Source: Chitinophagales bacterium 33-2 (GTDB lineage: Bacteria; Bacteroidota; Bacteroidia; Chitinophagales; Chitinophagaceae). Taken from it: a stretch of DNA of 32,947 nt. The notes beneath the pieces are model-generated. The model was given only the letters and a program-made list of their open reading frames with translations, was not told the DNA's origin and searched no databases. Below are positions 16,727-26,000 of this stretch, one piece after another. The DNA lies in assembly GCA_002050435.1 (NCBI GenBank), contig MWYV01000027.1, positions 1 through 32,947 on the forward strand, given 5' to 3'. Made by a program: the position numbers and the translations under genes. The first letter of the stretch is position 1; every line of letters starts with the position of its first letter.

Positions 16727-17353
16727 ATGAGAACATTGACCAAAGAAATACAGCATGAAATGAGTCCGGCAAAAGCCATTGATATTCTGAAAAAAGGAAA
16801 TGAAAGATTTGTCAATAATCTTAAATCAAACAGGAATTTACTTCAACAGGTGAACGAAACTTCTGATGGTCAGTTTCCTTTTGCGGTTTTGCTGAGTTGT
16901 ATTGATTCGCGCACTTCAGCAGAATTGATTTTCGACCAGGGATTGGGTGATATTTTCAGTATCAGGATCGCCGGCAACATTTTGAATGAAGACATACTGG
17001 GTAGTATGGAATTTGCCTGCAAAGTGGCCGGGGCAAAGGCGATCCTTGTACTTGGACATACAAAATGCGGTGCAGTGAAAGGCGCCTGTGATGATGTAAA
17101 AATGGGCCACCTGACCACTTTATTTGAAAAGCTGAAACCCGCTGTTGCATCTGAAAAGACAGTCAGTGAAAACAGGAATGCTTCCAATAGTGCGTTTGTA
17201 GAAAAAGTGGCTGAACAGAATGTTCACCTTACGCAACACCTGATCGTAGAAAAAAGTTCCATACTGAAAGAAATGGTTGATGCAGGTGCCATTTCCATTA
17301 TTGGCGGAATGTATAATGTGGAAACGGGCGTGGTTGATTTCTATGAAGATTAA
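16727..17353 (+). CDS. Beta-class carbonic anhydrase
   Basis: The 208-residue protein interconverts CO2 and bicarbonate. All zinc and catalytic residues are present: Cys58, Asp60 and Arg62 in SCIDSRTSAE, and His111 and Cys114 in VLGHTKCGAVKGA, with the typical FSIRIAGNILNEDILGSMEFA between them. The C terminus, SIIGGMYNVETGVVDFYED, is the usual end of the family. No signal peptide is seen, so it acts in the cytoplasm. The ATG is one base after the SulP stop, showing a tight operon in which the enzyme would equilibrate imported bicarbonate. A strong hairpin follows 19 bp after the stop. Confidence 0.96.
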   Translation: MRTLTKEIQHEMSPAKAIDILKKGNERFVNNLKSNRNLLQQVNETSDGQFPFAVLLSCIDSRTSAELIFDQGLGDIFSIRIAGNILNEDILGSMEFACKVAGAKAILVLGHTKCGAVKGACDDVKMGHLTTLFEKLKPAVASEKTVSENRNASNSAFVEKVAEQNVHLTQHLIVEKSSILKEMVDAGAISIIGGMYNVETGVVDFYED

Positions 17354-17372
17354 TTATATCACTGTAAAACAA

Positions 17373-17400
17373 AAATGCCGCTGATGGATCAGCGGCATTT
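17373..17400. terminator. Bidirectional intrinsic terminator after carbonic anhydrase
   Basis: AAATGCCGCTGA (17373-17384), loop TGGA and TCAGCGGCATTT (17389-17400) form a perfect 12-bp stem with an A-rich left flank and T-rich right flank. It sits between the convergent carbonic anhydrase and SWIB genes and can serve both. Confidence 0.85.
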
Positions 17401-17422
17401 CATTTTATAAGAGGTTGAGATT

Positions 17423-17890
17423 TTAGCTTACGTGTTTGTTTACCACTTTGGCTAATTCAAACATTGAGATCTGTGCCTTACCGAAAAGTGGTTTCAACTT
17501 ATCATCGGCATTGATCATCCTGCGGTTCTTTTTATCCTGCAGGTTATTCTTCTTAATGTATTCCCAGATCTTTTTAATGATCTCCGTTCTTGGTATAGGC
17601 TTACTTCCAATCACCTCAGCTAAAGCATTACTTGGAGTAAGTGGAGCCATGAAAGCTGCATTTGGTTTTCTTGCAGATTTTTTAGCTGCAGATTTTTTAG
17701 GTGCCGCTTTTTTAGATGCTGCTTTTTTAGATGCTGCTTTTTTAGGCGCTGCTTTTGAGGCAGTTTTAGCCGCTTTTTTAGGTGCTGCTTTAGTGGCGGT
17801 TTTGGCTGCTTTTTTAGGCGCTGCTTTCGCCGCTTTTTTGGGTGCTGTTTTTACTGGTTTTTTACCAGAACTTTTCGATGCTTTAGCCAT
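17423..17890 (-). CDS. SWIB/MDM2-domain protein with histone H1-like Lys/Ala tail
   Basis: The 155-residue protein has two parts. Residues 1-76 are a low-complexity Lys/Ala/Pro/Ser tail with repeats of the type AAPKKAAK and KKAASKKAA, as in bacterial H1/Hc-like DNA-binding proteins. Residues about 78-155 are a SWIB domain: PLTPSNALAEVIGSKPIPRTEIIKKIWEYIKKNNLQDKKNRRMINADDKLKPLFGK, then FELAKVVNKHVS. SWIB domains are mainly eukaryotic chromatin-remodelling modules but also occur in chlamydiae and Bacteroidota. The likely role is nucleoid binding or compaction, which is inferred. It converges on the carbonic anhydrase gene across a shared terminator. The repeat-coding stretch is prone to length variation. 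Confidence 0.93.
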   Translation of the reverse strand: MAKASKSSGKKPVKTAPKKAAKAAPKKAAKTATKAAPKKAAKTASKAAPKKAASKKAASKKAAPKKSAAKKSARKPNAAFMAPLTPSNALAEVIGSKPIPRTEIIKKIWEYIKKNNLQDKKNRRMINADDKLKPLFGKAQISMFELAKVVNKHVS

Positions 17891-18047
17891 GATCTTTCTT
17901 TTAGTTTATTTAATGTTCAGTTAAGCATCACTAAATTACTCCTTTGGTAATTACTTCCAAATAATAATAGAGAGAACCTGAACAAATCCTCAATAAATTT
18001 TTACAGAGTTTTTCCACTTTTTTAAAAGAAAGAACTTTATATGATCC

Positions 18048-19469
18048 TTAGTTCTTGATAAACTTGACCGATTGAATGCCTGATCCAAGGTGCGCATTCA
18101 GCGTATACATACCACGCTGCAGATGATTCATCTGTATGGTTACCTGGTTGTTCCCTGCAGGAAATGCCATTTCTCCCCTCAAAACAATGGCGCCCTTGCT
18201 GTCTGAAACATAATAAACCACTTTCTGATTTTGCTTCAGGTTCAGGTTCATTACCGCCACGTCATTTACAGGATTGGGATACAATGACAACATTTCCTGT
18301 CCTTTACAATTGTTGCGGATCACCGTACTATAGGATTTCCTGCCATCAATGCTGATTTCCACTACACGATAAAACACATTATTGCCAGCAGAAGGATCGA
18401 GGTAAGTATAGGTTTTTTCGGTGGATGACTGTCCGGCAGCATTCACTATACCTAATTGGTTCCAATCCCTTCCATTTAAACTTCTTTCAATCTGAAACTG
18501 CTTCGAATCGGTTTCACCATGGGTTTTCCAGACAAGCTTCACTGTTCCGTTATCACAATTGGCATTGAATAAAGTGAAATTCACCGGTAACACAGAAAAC
18601 ACGCGGGTGAACTGGAGCATCCATTCATATATATTCAACCCTGATACAGGATCTACATATTCTCGCTTATAGGGTCCATACCAGCTATTATGTGGTCCCC
18701 AACTCTGCGTGTTATTAAATAAAGTAAGTTTTGCAGGTGGCGTATTTGGTGTAGGATTATTAATAAGGTTCACAAATAACTCGGTATAGAAATAGGGTAC
18801 GCCCGGGTCATGGTCATTATGAAATGCCCATACGGGAACATTATTCGCCCGGTACACATTTGCTTTTGGCTGGGTAGGAATTGTTGATATATAAGCTGCC
18901 GAAAAAGGAACGACTGCGGCAATCCTGTTACCGTATCCAAAAGCTCCGGTAGAATCAGCACCTAAGTAATTGATAGTTGGCCCGCCCCCGGAACTGTTGC
19001 CTGTTAAATAGATACGGGTGGTATCTACCCTGTAATTGGCAATCGCATAATTAATCACTGCATTAACATCCAGATGGGAAGGATCGGCAACGTCATAGCT
19101 GGTCACAAACTGGGGGGCAACCACAATAAATTTATGTGTGACACCATTTACAGTATATGCCTCCACCCAGGTAGCATCACGGAACTGGTCGGTAGGAAAA
19201 CCGCCACCAACGCTAAAAAGGCTTTCAAGTCCGGCAACACTTCCATCACCATGGGAGTTTGTGCCCATAAAAAAGACCAGCAGCGGATACCTGGCTGTCC
19301 CGTTTGGGTCATAGCCACTTGGCAAATAATCTATTAGTCCATTTAAGTTGGCTGTCAGCCCCAGATTGGTTCGTTTGGTATAAGTTCCCTGGGCTAAAGA
19401 CGTAATCGACGCAAATAAGAACAGAAAAGCGAACAAGGATCTTTGCACACGGTAAATTTTAAATTGCAT
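18048..19469 (-). CDS. Secreted alpha/beta-hydrolase (esterase/depolymerase-like) with T9SS sorting domain
   Basis: The 473-residue protein has a signal peptide of 27 residues ending SITSLAQ. The alpha/beta-hydrolase domain (about 35-290) has the nucleophile elbow GNSSGGG with Ser159. AFHNDHDPGVPY probably holds the acid, and SWGPHNSWY probably holds the catalytic His. A beta-rich linker (about 300-380: VKLVWKTHGETDSKQFQIERSLNGRDW) resembles Ig-like spacers. The last 75 residues (LSLYPNPVNDVAVMNL ... LQRGMYTLNAHLGSGIQSVKFIKN) are a type A type IX secretion sorting domain, so the enzyme is exported across the outer membrane and attached or released. The substrate is probably an ester of a polymer, not determinable here. 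Confidence 0.88.
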   Translation of the reverse strand: MQFKIYRVQRSLFAFLFLFASITSLAQGTYTKRTNLGLTANLNGLIDYLPSGYDPNGTARYPLLVFFMGTNSHGDGSVAGLESLFSVGGGFPTDQFRDATWVEAYTVNGVTHKFIVVAPQFVTSYDVADPSHLDVNAVINYAIANYRVDTTRIYLTGNSSGGGPTINYLGADSTGAFGYGNRIAAVVPFSAAYISTIPTQPKANVYRANNVPVWAFHNDHDPGVPYFYTELFVNLINNPTPNTPPAKLTLFNNTQSWGPHNSWYGPYKREYVDPVSGLNIYEWMLQFTRVFSVLPVNFTLFNANCDNGTVKLVWKTHGETDSKQFQIERSLNGRDWNQLGIVNAAGQSSTEKTYTYLDPSAGNNVFYRVVEISIDGRKSYSTVIRNNCKGQEMLSLYPNPVNDVAVMNLNLKQNQKVVYYVSDSKGAIVLRGEMAFPAGNNQVTIQMNHLQRGMYTLNAHLGSGIQSVKFIKN

Positions 19470-19694
19470 ATCCGGATATTAATAATTTAGGAGGAATAAA
19501 AAGGGGGACTAAATATATAACTAATTGAACTGATTCATTTAGCGTGGTAAAGTAAAAGAAAAAATTATGCCATTAAAACCCAGATTTTTCAACCTTTAAA
19601 ACATAAAATTTTTCATCCTTTCCACCTGAATTATCTCGATTGCTGGCAATTGATCAATCTTTTCCTTTTCAATGGGGAAGCTTAACCACAAAGT

Positions 19695-20138
19695 CTATGA
19701 TTTTCGCCATTCGGGAACTTGCCACACCAATTCCAGGTGGCCTTTTCTTTTTTCCCATCCCAATGTAGTATTTCCATTGGTAATAAAAATATATTGAACC
19801 GGAACGGCCTGGTGATATACGAGTGCCTGTCTAAGCACTTTTTCATTCATTTCCACTTCTGGCGCTTTGCATTCCACCAGCATCCAGGGCTGGTGCATCG
19901 TACTGTACACTAGAATATCAAACCTTTTCTTTCTTCCATTCAGGATCATTTCTTTTTCTACCGCGATTAGTGAAGCAGGATAATGGAATGAATTGACGAG
20001 CAACTGTAAAAAACATTGTCTTACCCATTCTTCTTCCGTCAGCAAAACCCAGATTTTCCTGTAGGCGTCATAGATCATGCGCTTCCCTCCTTCAGTTTTC
20101 ATCCTGAAATCGGGTGGAGGAAATTCCAGTTTTATCAT
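19695..20138 (-). CDS. Stand-alone HsdR N-terminal-type nuclease domain protein
   Basis: The 147-residue protein matches the type I restriction enzyme R protein N-terminal family as a single domain, without helicase motor or HsdM/HsdS genes nearby. The PD-(D/E)xK nuclease core is visible: Glu in IAVEKEMI, Asp in KRFDILVYS, and E-x-K in WMLVECKAPE. The start MIKLEFPPPDFRMKTEGGKRMIYDAYRK is typical of Bacteroidota orthologs, which are very common and of unknown role (DNA repair or defence are possible). A TAGGTTTG box on this strand at 20143-20150 ends only 4 bp before the ATG, so the mRNA may be leaderless. It is divergent from AMP nucleosidase. Confidence 0.85.
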   Translation of the reverse strand: MIKLEFPPPDFRMKTEGGKRMIYDAYRKIWVLLTEEEWVRQCFLQLLVNSFHYPASLIAVEKEMILNGRKKRFDILVYSTMHQPWMLVECKAPEVEMNEKVLRQALVYHQAVPVQYIFITNGNTTLGWEKRKGHLELVWQVPEWRKS

Positions 20139-20142
20139 CCAT

Positions 20143-20150
20143 CAAACCTA
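20143..20150 (-). promoter_or_regulatory. TAnnTTTG box directly before the HsdR_N gene
   Basis: TAGGTTTG on the minus strand is a perfect match to the Bacteroidota -7 box. It is only 4 bp from the ATG at 20138, which implies a leaderless or nearly leaderless transcript if it is used. Confidence 0.35.
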
Positions 20151-20174
20151 ATGATTAAATTCGTAGCACTTTAT

Positions 20175-20188
20175 CAGGCAAATGCCTG
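20175..20188. promoter_or_regulatory. 14-bp inverted repeat upstream of AMP nucleosidase
   Basis: CAGGCA (20175-20180), AA, TGCCTG (20183-20188) is a perfect palindrome that directly precedes a CAATTTTG box (20189-20196, one mismatch to TAnnTTTG) and lies 28 bp from the amn ATG. It is a candidate operator. Confidence 0.35.
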
Positions 20189-20216
20189 CAATTTTGAATG
20201 GAAGAAAAACTGGTAA

Positions 20217-20987
20217 ATGAAAACAAAAGATGATATCGTAAAGAACTGGCTGCCCCGGTACACCGGACAGCCGCTGGAAAGCTTTGGAAAATACATCCTA
20301 CTGACCAATTTCAGCAACTATGTAAAAATGTTTGCCGAATGGAATTCTGTGGAAGTGGTGGGATCCGATAAACCCATGCAATGTGCCACTGCACAGGGTA
20401 TCACCATCATAAATTTCGGAATGGGTAGTCCCACCGCGGCCACGGTTATGGATCTTTTAAGTGCCATCGAACCTGAAGCCGTCCTGTTCCTGGGAAAATG
20501 CGGCGGTTTGAAAAAACGCAATAAGATCGGCGACCTGATCCTTCCCATCGCAGCCATTCGGGGTGAAGGTACCTCCAACGATTATTTCCCCAAAGAAGTG
20601 CCAGCCCTTCCTGCCTTCGCCCTTCAGAAAGCCATCTCTACCACCATTCGCGAATATGAAGTGGATTACTGGACGGGCACGGTGTACACCACCAACCGCC
20701 GGGTGTGGGAACATGATGAGGAATTCAAAGAATATCTCCAGAAAGTAAGGGCTTATGCCATCGACATGGAAACAGCAACGATTTTTGCTGTTGGATTTTA
20801 TAATAAGATTCCTACCGGTGCCCTGCTCCTGGTGAGTGATCAGCCTATGACACCCGAAGGCGTGAAAACAGAGGAAAGCGATAAAAAGGTTACAGAACAA
20901 TTTGTAACCAACCATCTTTCCATTGGAATTGATTCGCTGAAACAATTGATCAATAACGGATTTACCGTAAGACACCTCAGGTTTTAA
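20217..20987 (+). CDS. amn: AMP nucleosidase
   Basis: The 256-residue protein hydrolyses AMP to adenine and ribose 5-phosphate, a purine salvage step. It belongs to the short Bacteroidota form of the PNP/UDP phosphorylase superfamily. Visible signatures are ITIINFGMGSPTAATVMDLL, AVLFLGKCGGLKKRNKIGDLILP (about 88-110), the substrate-binding IDMETATIF (about 182-190) and the catalytic-Asp region LLLVSDQPMTPEG. The enterobacterial Amn enzyme is about 480 residues and has an extra N-terminal domain that is absent here. The gene is divergent from the HsdR_N gene. The small cysteine-rich exported protein at 20997 begins 9 bp downstream and probably shares the transcript. Confidence 0.93.
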   Translation: MKTKDDIVKNWLPRYTGQPLESFGKYILLTNFSNYVKMFAEWNSVEVVGSDKPMQCATAQGITIINFGMGSPTAATVMDLLSAIEPEAVLFLGKCGGLKKRNKIGDLILPIAAIRGEGTSNDYFPKEVPALPAFALQKAISTTIREYEVDYWTGTVYTTNRRVWEHDEEFKEYLQKVRAYAIDMETATIFAVGFYNKIPTGALLLVSDQPMTPEGVKTEESDKKVTEQFVTNHLSIGIDSLKQLINNGFTVRHLRF

Positions 20988-20996
20988 ATAGCTGCC

Positions 20997-21377
20997 ATGA
21001 AAAATTTTCTATTGCTCCTCGCGCTCTCCGCTCTTGTACAGGGAAGCACCTGTAATAAAAAACCCGGTTCAAATCATTGTTTTAAAGGCAGACTGGAGAT
21101 CAAAGGGATCTGCATGAATTATACGATGAGCGTAATTGAAGGTACTATTGACCCAAACCTGGTGGAAAGCAGCTGGCTCGATCCCAACACAGGAAAAACT
21201 TATAAAAATGCTTTTCGCCTGGAGCATCCCTGTAGCTTTCCCGCCAGCATTAAAGAAGGAGATGAATTTTATTTTGAAATAGATCCTGCTCCCGAAAAAG
21301 ATTGCGCTGTGTGCCGGGCTTATTATCCCACGCCCACAAAACCATTGTCGATAAAAATAACCAGCGCCTGTCCCTGA
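20997..21377 (+). CDS. Small exported cysteine-rich protein, possible lipoprotein
   Basis: The 126-residue product has a signal peptide (MKNFLLLLALSALVQGSTC). Cys19 could be lipidated, but the box GSTC is weak, so simple export is also possible. The mature part contains six further cysteines (CFKGRLEIKGICMNYTMSV, HPCSFPAS, DCAVCRAYYP, SACP), suggesting disulfide bonds. No family was recognised. It begins 9 bp after amn, and its TGA overlaps the ATG of the ABC ATPase (TGATG at 21375-21379), so its translation is coupled to that gene. Confidence 0.7.
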   Translation: MKNFLLLLALSALVQGSTCNKKPGSNHCFKGRLEIKGICMNYTMSVIEGTIDPNLVESSWLDPNTGKTYKNAFRLEHPCSFPASIKEGDEFYFEIDPAPEKDCAVCRAYYPTPTKPLSIKITSACP

Positions 21378-23068
21378 TGCTGCCCCTGCTCCATATTGAA
21401 GATCTGAGTATTGAATTCATTTCAGACGGACAATCCACACCTGCTGTTAAAAACGTTTCACTGCAAATCAACAAAGGTGAGATCCTGGCGCTTGTAGGTG
21501 AGAGCGGCTCGGGTAAATCGGTTACTTCCTTATCCATTTTAAAATTGTTACCGGAACCTCCTGCAAGATACACGGGTGGAAAAATTGTATTCTCTGAAGA
21601 TGGGGCATCATCAACGGATCTTTTGCAGGCATCTTTTAATGAACTCAGAAAGATCCGTGGCAACAAGATCTCGATGATCTTCCAGGAACCCATGACCTCA
21701 CTCAATCCTGTAATGAGTTGCGGAAGGCAGGTGATGGAAGTATTGCTGCTGCATAAACAGGTAACGCCTGCAGTTGCAAAACAGCAAACCATCCAATGGT
21801 TTGAGAAAGTAAAACTTCCCCAACCCGCGGCCATGTTCGACCGTTACCCGCACCAGCTGAGCGGCGGACAAAAACAGCGTGTGATGATCGCCATGGCTAT
21901 GTGTTGCGAACCATCGCTGCTCATTTGCGACGAACCCACTACAGCACTGGATGTTACAGTTCAGCAAACTATTTTGTCGCTGATTAAAAACCTCCAGCAA
22001 CAACAAAATATGGGTGTACTGTTCATCACGCATGATCTGGGCGTTGTTAAAGAAATTGCAGACCGTGTGGCCATCATGTATAAAGGTCAGATCCTGGAAT
22101 CAAAATCTGCTGCTGCCATATTTGAGCAACCTGAAAATAATTATACAAAAGCCCTCATTGCCTGCCGGCCTTCCTTGCATCCAAAAGGCGAGCGCCTTCC
22201 CATCGTCAGCGATTTCATGGATGGTGTGCGTAATGAACATAAAAAAATTGCGCATACTCCAACAACCGAACATTCATCATTGTTGCTCGATGTAAAAAAT
22301 CTCGTTGTGCAATTTCCTGGTAAAAGAAATTTTTTCGGAAAGCCATCAGGTTACAACATCGCCGTAGATGATGTAAATTTTCAGATATATAAAGGTGAAA
22401 CGGTTGGACTTGTTGGTGAATCAGGTTGCGGTAAAACTACATTAGGAAGAACACTGCTTCATTTAATTGAGCCAACAGCAGGAAAAATATTGTACAAGAA
22501 TAAAGACATCACCTTCCCTGATGCAACTTCAGAAAAACTGCTACGAAAAGAAGTGCAGCTCATTTTCCAGGATCCCTATTCTTCACTCAATCCCCGGCTT
22601 ACCATCGGCAATGCCATTTCAGAACCCATGCGCCTTGCAGGTATTGAAAAAACAGCAGCGGGAAGAAGAAAAAAAGTGGAAGCGCTTTTGGACAGGGTCA
22701 ATCTTTCATCTTCCATGGCAAAGCGTTACCCGCATGAATTTTCCGGCGGCCAGCGACAGCGCATTGTTATTGCAAGGGCACTTGCACTGGAACCGGATTT
22801 CATTGTTTGTGATGAATCGGTATCTGCACTTGATGTTAGTGTGCAGGCCCAGGTGCTGAATCTTTTAAATGAACTGAAACAGGATCTTGGACTAACCATG
22901 TTGTTTATTTCGCATGACCTTTCCGTGGTACGTTATATGAGTGACAGGATTATGGTGATGCACCAGGGAAAGATCATTGAATCAGGTGAAGCTGAAGCAG
23001 TGTACAATCACCCGCAACAGGCTTACACAAAAAATCTTATTAGCGCCATTCCTAGTCTCTCATCCTGA
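21377..23068 (+). CDS. Double ATP-binding subunit of a peptide/nickel-type ABC transporter
   Basis: The ATG at 21377 gives [14 protein letters not shown], the normal start, and overlaps the preceding stop. The 563-residue protein fuses two DppD/DppF-like ATPases. Domain 1 has Walker A GESGSGKS (41-48), signature LSGGQKQR (about 160) and Walker [13 protein letters not shown]. Domain 2 has GESGCGKT (about 347), FSGGQRQR and [12 protein letters not shown]. Oligopeptide-family C-terminal tails ([30 protein letters not shown]) follow each domain. It resembles YejF and GsiA and would energise uptake or export of small peptides. No permease or binding-protein gene is in the window, so partners must be elsewhere. 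Its 3' end overlaps the convergent TraB/GumN gene by 17 bp. Confidence 0.94.
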   Translation: MLPLLHIEDLSIEFISDGQSTPAVKNVSLQINKGEILALVGESGSGKSVTSLSILKLLPEPPARYTGGKIVFSEDGASSTDLLQASFNELRKIRGNKISMIFQEPMTSLNPVMSCGRQVMEVLLLHKQVTPAVAKQQTIQWFEKVKLPQPAAMFDRYPHQLSGGQKQRVMIAMAMCCEPSLLICDEPTTALDVTVQQTILSLIKNLQQQQNMGVLFITHDLGVVKEIADRVAIMYKGQILESKSAAAIFEQPENNYTKALIACRPSLHPKGERLPIVSDFMDGVRNEHKKIAHTPTTEHSSLLLDVKNLVVQFPGKRNFFGKPSGYNIAVDDVNFQIYKGETVGLVGESGCGKTTLGRTLLHLIEPTAGKILYKNKDITFPDATSEKLLRKEVQLIFQDPYSSLNPRLTIGNAISEPMRLAGIEKTAAGRRKKVEALLDRVNLSSSMAKRYPHEFSGGQRQRIVIARALALEPDFIVCDESVSALDVSVQAQVLNLLNELKQDLGLTMLFISHDLSVVRYMSDRIMVMHQGKIIESGEAEAVYNHPQQAYTKNLISAIPSLSS

Positions 23069-26000
23069 TGGGCGAAGTGCGATCATAATCACCTTCTTCA
23101 TAAAATTCTGCCGCACTTTTCCTTTTTGAATACATCTTCCTTTTGAGGATCTTTTGAAGCTGTGTATCCAAAGGCTCCTCTTCATCCAGCTTGGTTTCAG
23201 TAAGTTCTGTGAAATAAAGGTCTTCTTCAATTAGCTTCATATCAAATTCATATTCTTTTGGATCTTTCGGTACCAGTCCGGCAATGGCGATCTTCCAGCT
23301 ATTATCTTCTTTTTTCATCCTGTATTTAAAAAAATAAACATTCCCGCTTTGACCCTTGTATTCAACAGGGTAAGTGGCCAGGAGAACAAAGCTGTCGGGC
23401 TTTGCATAATTACTGAGATCAAGCAGTTCGCTTTTGGCAAGTGCGCTATGGTTATTGTGCATTATTGGGAAAAGGTCGGGTCGATTGATCTTTTTCAACT
23501 GCGCATACAATTCATACCTGAATTCATCCATTCCGGCAAAATACTGCATCATGGTATCCGGAACAGGTCTGTTCTGGTGCACCATCAATAAAGCGGTGCG
23601 CAACTTCAGTCTTTTGTCGTTGCTGTTCAGCATTTGGGTGAACAATTGGCGCACGGCGGGTTGCCTGTCCCAGAAAGGCATCAGTAAAACAGCATAGCTG
23701 TTTAGCTTCGAATTACCATAGTCCCTGTCGCCGTTATTGCCATAATAGTCATCCTTTTCTTCGGCATCTTTTTGTGCCTTGATTATTGATTTATTTTTTT
23801 CGCTGATTACCTGTTTTTTCATTTCCTGTTTTGCTTCGATCAGGAATTTTGAAAAATACATTTCATAATCTGTTGCTGAAACCATGTTGCTGTCGACCAT
23901 CATTTCCAGCAGCGCCATCATGGGTTTTTCGTAATCATTGATATTGATCAGCGGAAGCAGGTCTTTAAATATTTTTTTCGTCAGCAGCAAACTATCAGAA
24001 AGCTGGTCGAAGAAATTGTTATTTCCATAATCCCTGCTTCGTGTATTACCGGAATTCATATCCAGCACAGGTGGTTCATTCAGCATAATATCCCTGAAAA
24101 CCTGGTAGGCATAATCATTCCTGTGATAAAGAAGTGCTTCCAATGCATTGTATTGAAGATCTACGGTATCGCCTGCAGCATAATAAATGTCGCGTAAATA
24201 ATCCGCAGACGGTTTGGTAGGGATTTCGGCAAGTTTGGAAATAAATTTATTCTTTACATCCAGGTATTTCTTTTCAGTCCAGTTCAATGAAGTAATGGCT
24301 TTCTTCACCGTGGGAAAATCCGCCGAATCAAAGGTCATGGCATGGATATTCTTGATGGCCCGCTTCCTTTCTACACTGTCTTTGCTATAAAAATCAGCAA
24401 AGAAAATGTCTGTCTTTTTCAATAATGGATCAACACCTTTTAAGGTATCTACCGGGAGAAAACTGGTAAAGAATTCTTTTACAAAACCGCTCATGGCTGT
24501 CAGCGTATCGCCCTGAACCACCATCCTGTGGTCGATACCATTCCGGGTGAAGGTTTTTCCTCTCAGCACACGGCTGCTCAATGGATCACCCAATTCATAT
24601 TCCAGCACTGTGGTTTTATTGGGCAGTTCATATTTCTTCCGGCTCCTGTACACCCAGTCGTGGTCTCTTGTTTTAAAACTAAGCGTATCGGTTGTGGCAC
24701 TCGTATCATTGTCAAAATAATATTTTCCAGGCCGGTAAATGGAAACAAAGATCTTTTCACCGGTTGAATCATTGGTGATGATCTTGTCTTTATATTTCCC
24801 GTATTCTTCCAGGTGCGATTCATCTTCACCCGTTTCACCAAAACGGAACATGTTTTCCGGATACATGGAAAGTTTGGCTGGCAGTTCCACCGGCACGGGT
24901 GACGAAACCGTAAAATGGATAACTGTATCTGTTTGCTTAACCGGCGACGGATAACGGAAAGGTTTAACCGAAAACGACTGGAGGAAGCTTTTCATCCTTG
25001 CATGCTCTTTTGGTGCATTGGCAATGATGGTATAATAATGCGGGCCCTGGATCGTGAACCTGGCCAGACCTGTATGTCCGTTTTTATAACTGTATTGAAC
25101 ATCCAGCGCGCTGTATCCATTGATCACCGAATGCTTTCTTGATATTTCCTTTTCAATAAATTCTGAACTGGCAAAACTCTCTTCCATCAGGTTGAGATCA
25201 AAAGAATCTTCTTCAACAAATTTTATATTGTGCACATCGGTCCTGATCACCTGGTAACCGGTTGTACTGGCTTTATCAAACGAAATAAAATACCAGTTGC
25301 CCATGAAATTGCTGACCGTCGGTTGAAAAGGCATGTCCACTTCAAAACCACCAAAAGAAGGACTGTATTTTTTCCACTCTGGTTTGACTTCCTTTAATTG
25401 TATGCTTGAAAAGAACAGGTCTGCTTCTTTACCCAGTTTAACATAATCGCCATTGCCGCTCATTTTAAATAACACCACTTCATTTTGCGTGATGAAAATA
25501 TTATAGCGCTGGTAGTCTCCTCTCCTGGTTCGGTTCAGAATATCAAAACCATGATAACCGTTTTTGAGGATCTTTTGTTTACTTAATATCTTGCCGGGGA
25601 TGTTTTCATACAACAGGCTGTCAACCTTCCTGAGCACATCACTGTTATTGTGTCCCCAGAATCCTGCATTGGTCTGAATGCGTGAAACGATATAATAACT
25701 GCCATTGCCCATATCAGCATATTGTTGCTGAACCAGCGGACCATAAGGTTTGGCAAAACTGTACAACTTTCCGGGAATGCTGACAGCATACAAGCCATCA
25801 TCTGCCGTAACACTGGTAAATTGCACAGGCACGCGCACCTGTTCGATCATTTCTTTATGACGGCTGTCTCTTTCCGTCATTTTTATAGGCCGCAACTTGT
25901 AACCCATGGCACGCAACATTTCAATAACACCACGATGACCTGCCAGGTGCGCAGCCCCAACACCTACAAACAGGGAGGCTTTTGTTTTAAGAATGGAATC

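Noticed and set aside
17650..17880. Tandem repeat array or CRISPR-like repeats
   Set aside because: The repeats are the Lys/Ala codons of the SWIB protein tail and lack unique spacers.
19695..20138. Part of a type I restriction-modification system
   Set aside because: No methyltransferase, specificity or helicase motor gene is present, and the single-domain form is widespread on its own in Bacteroidota.
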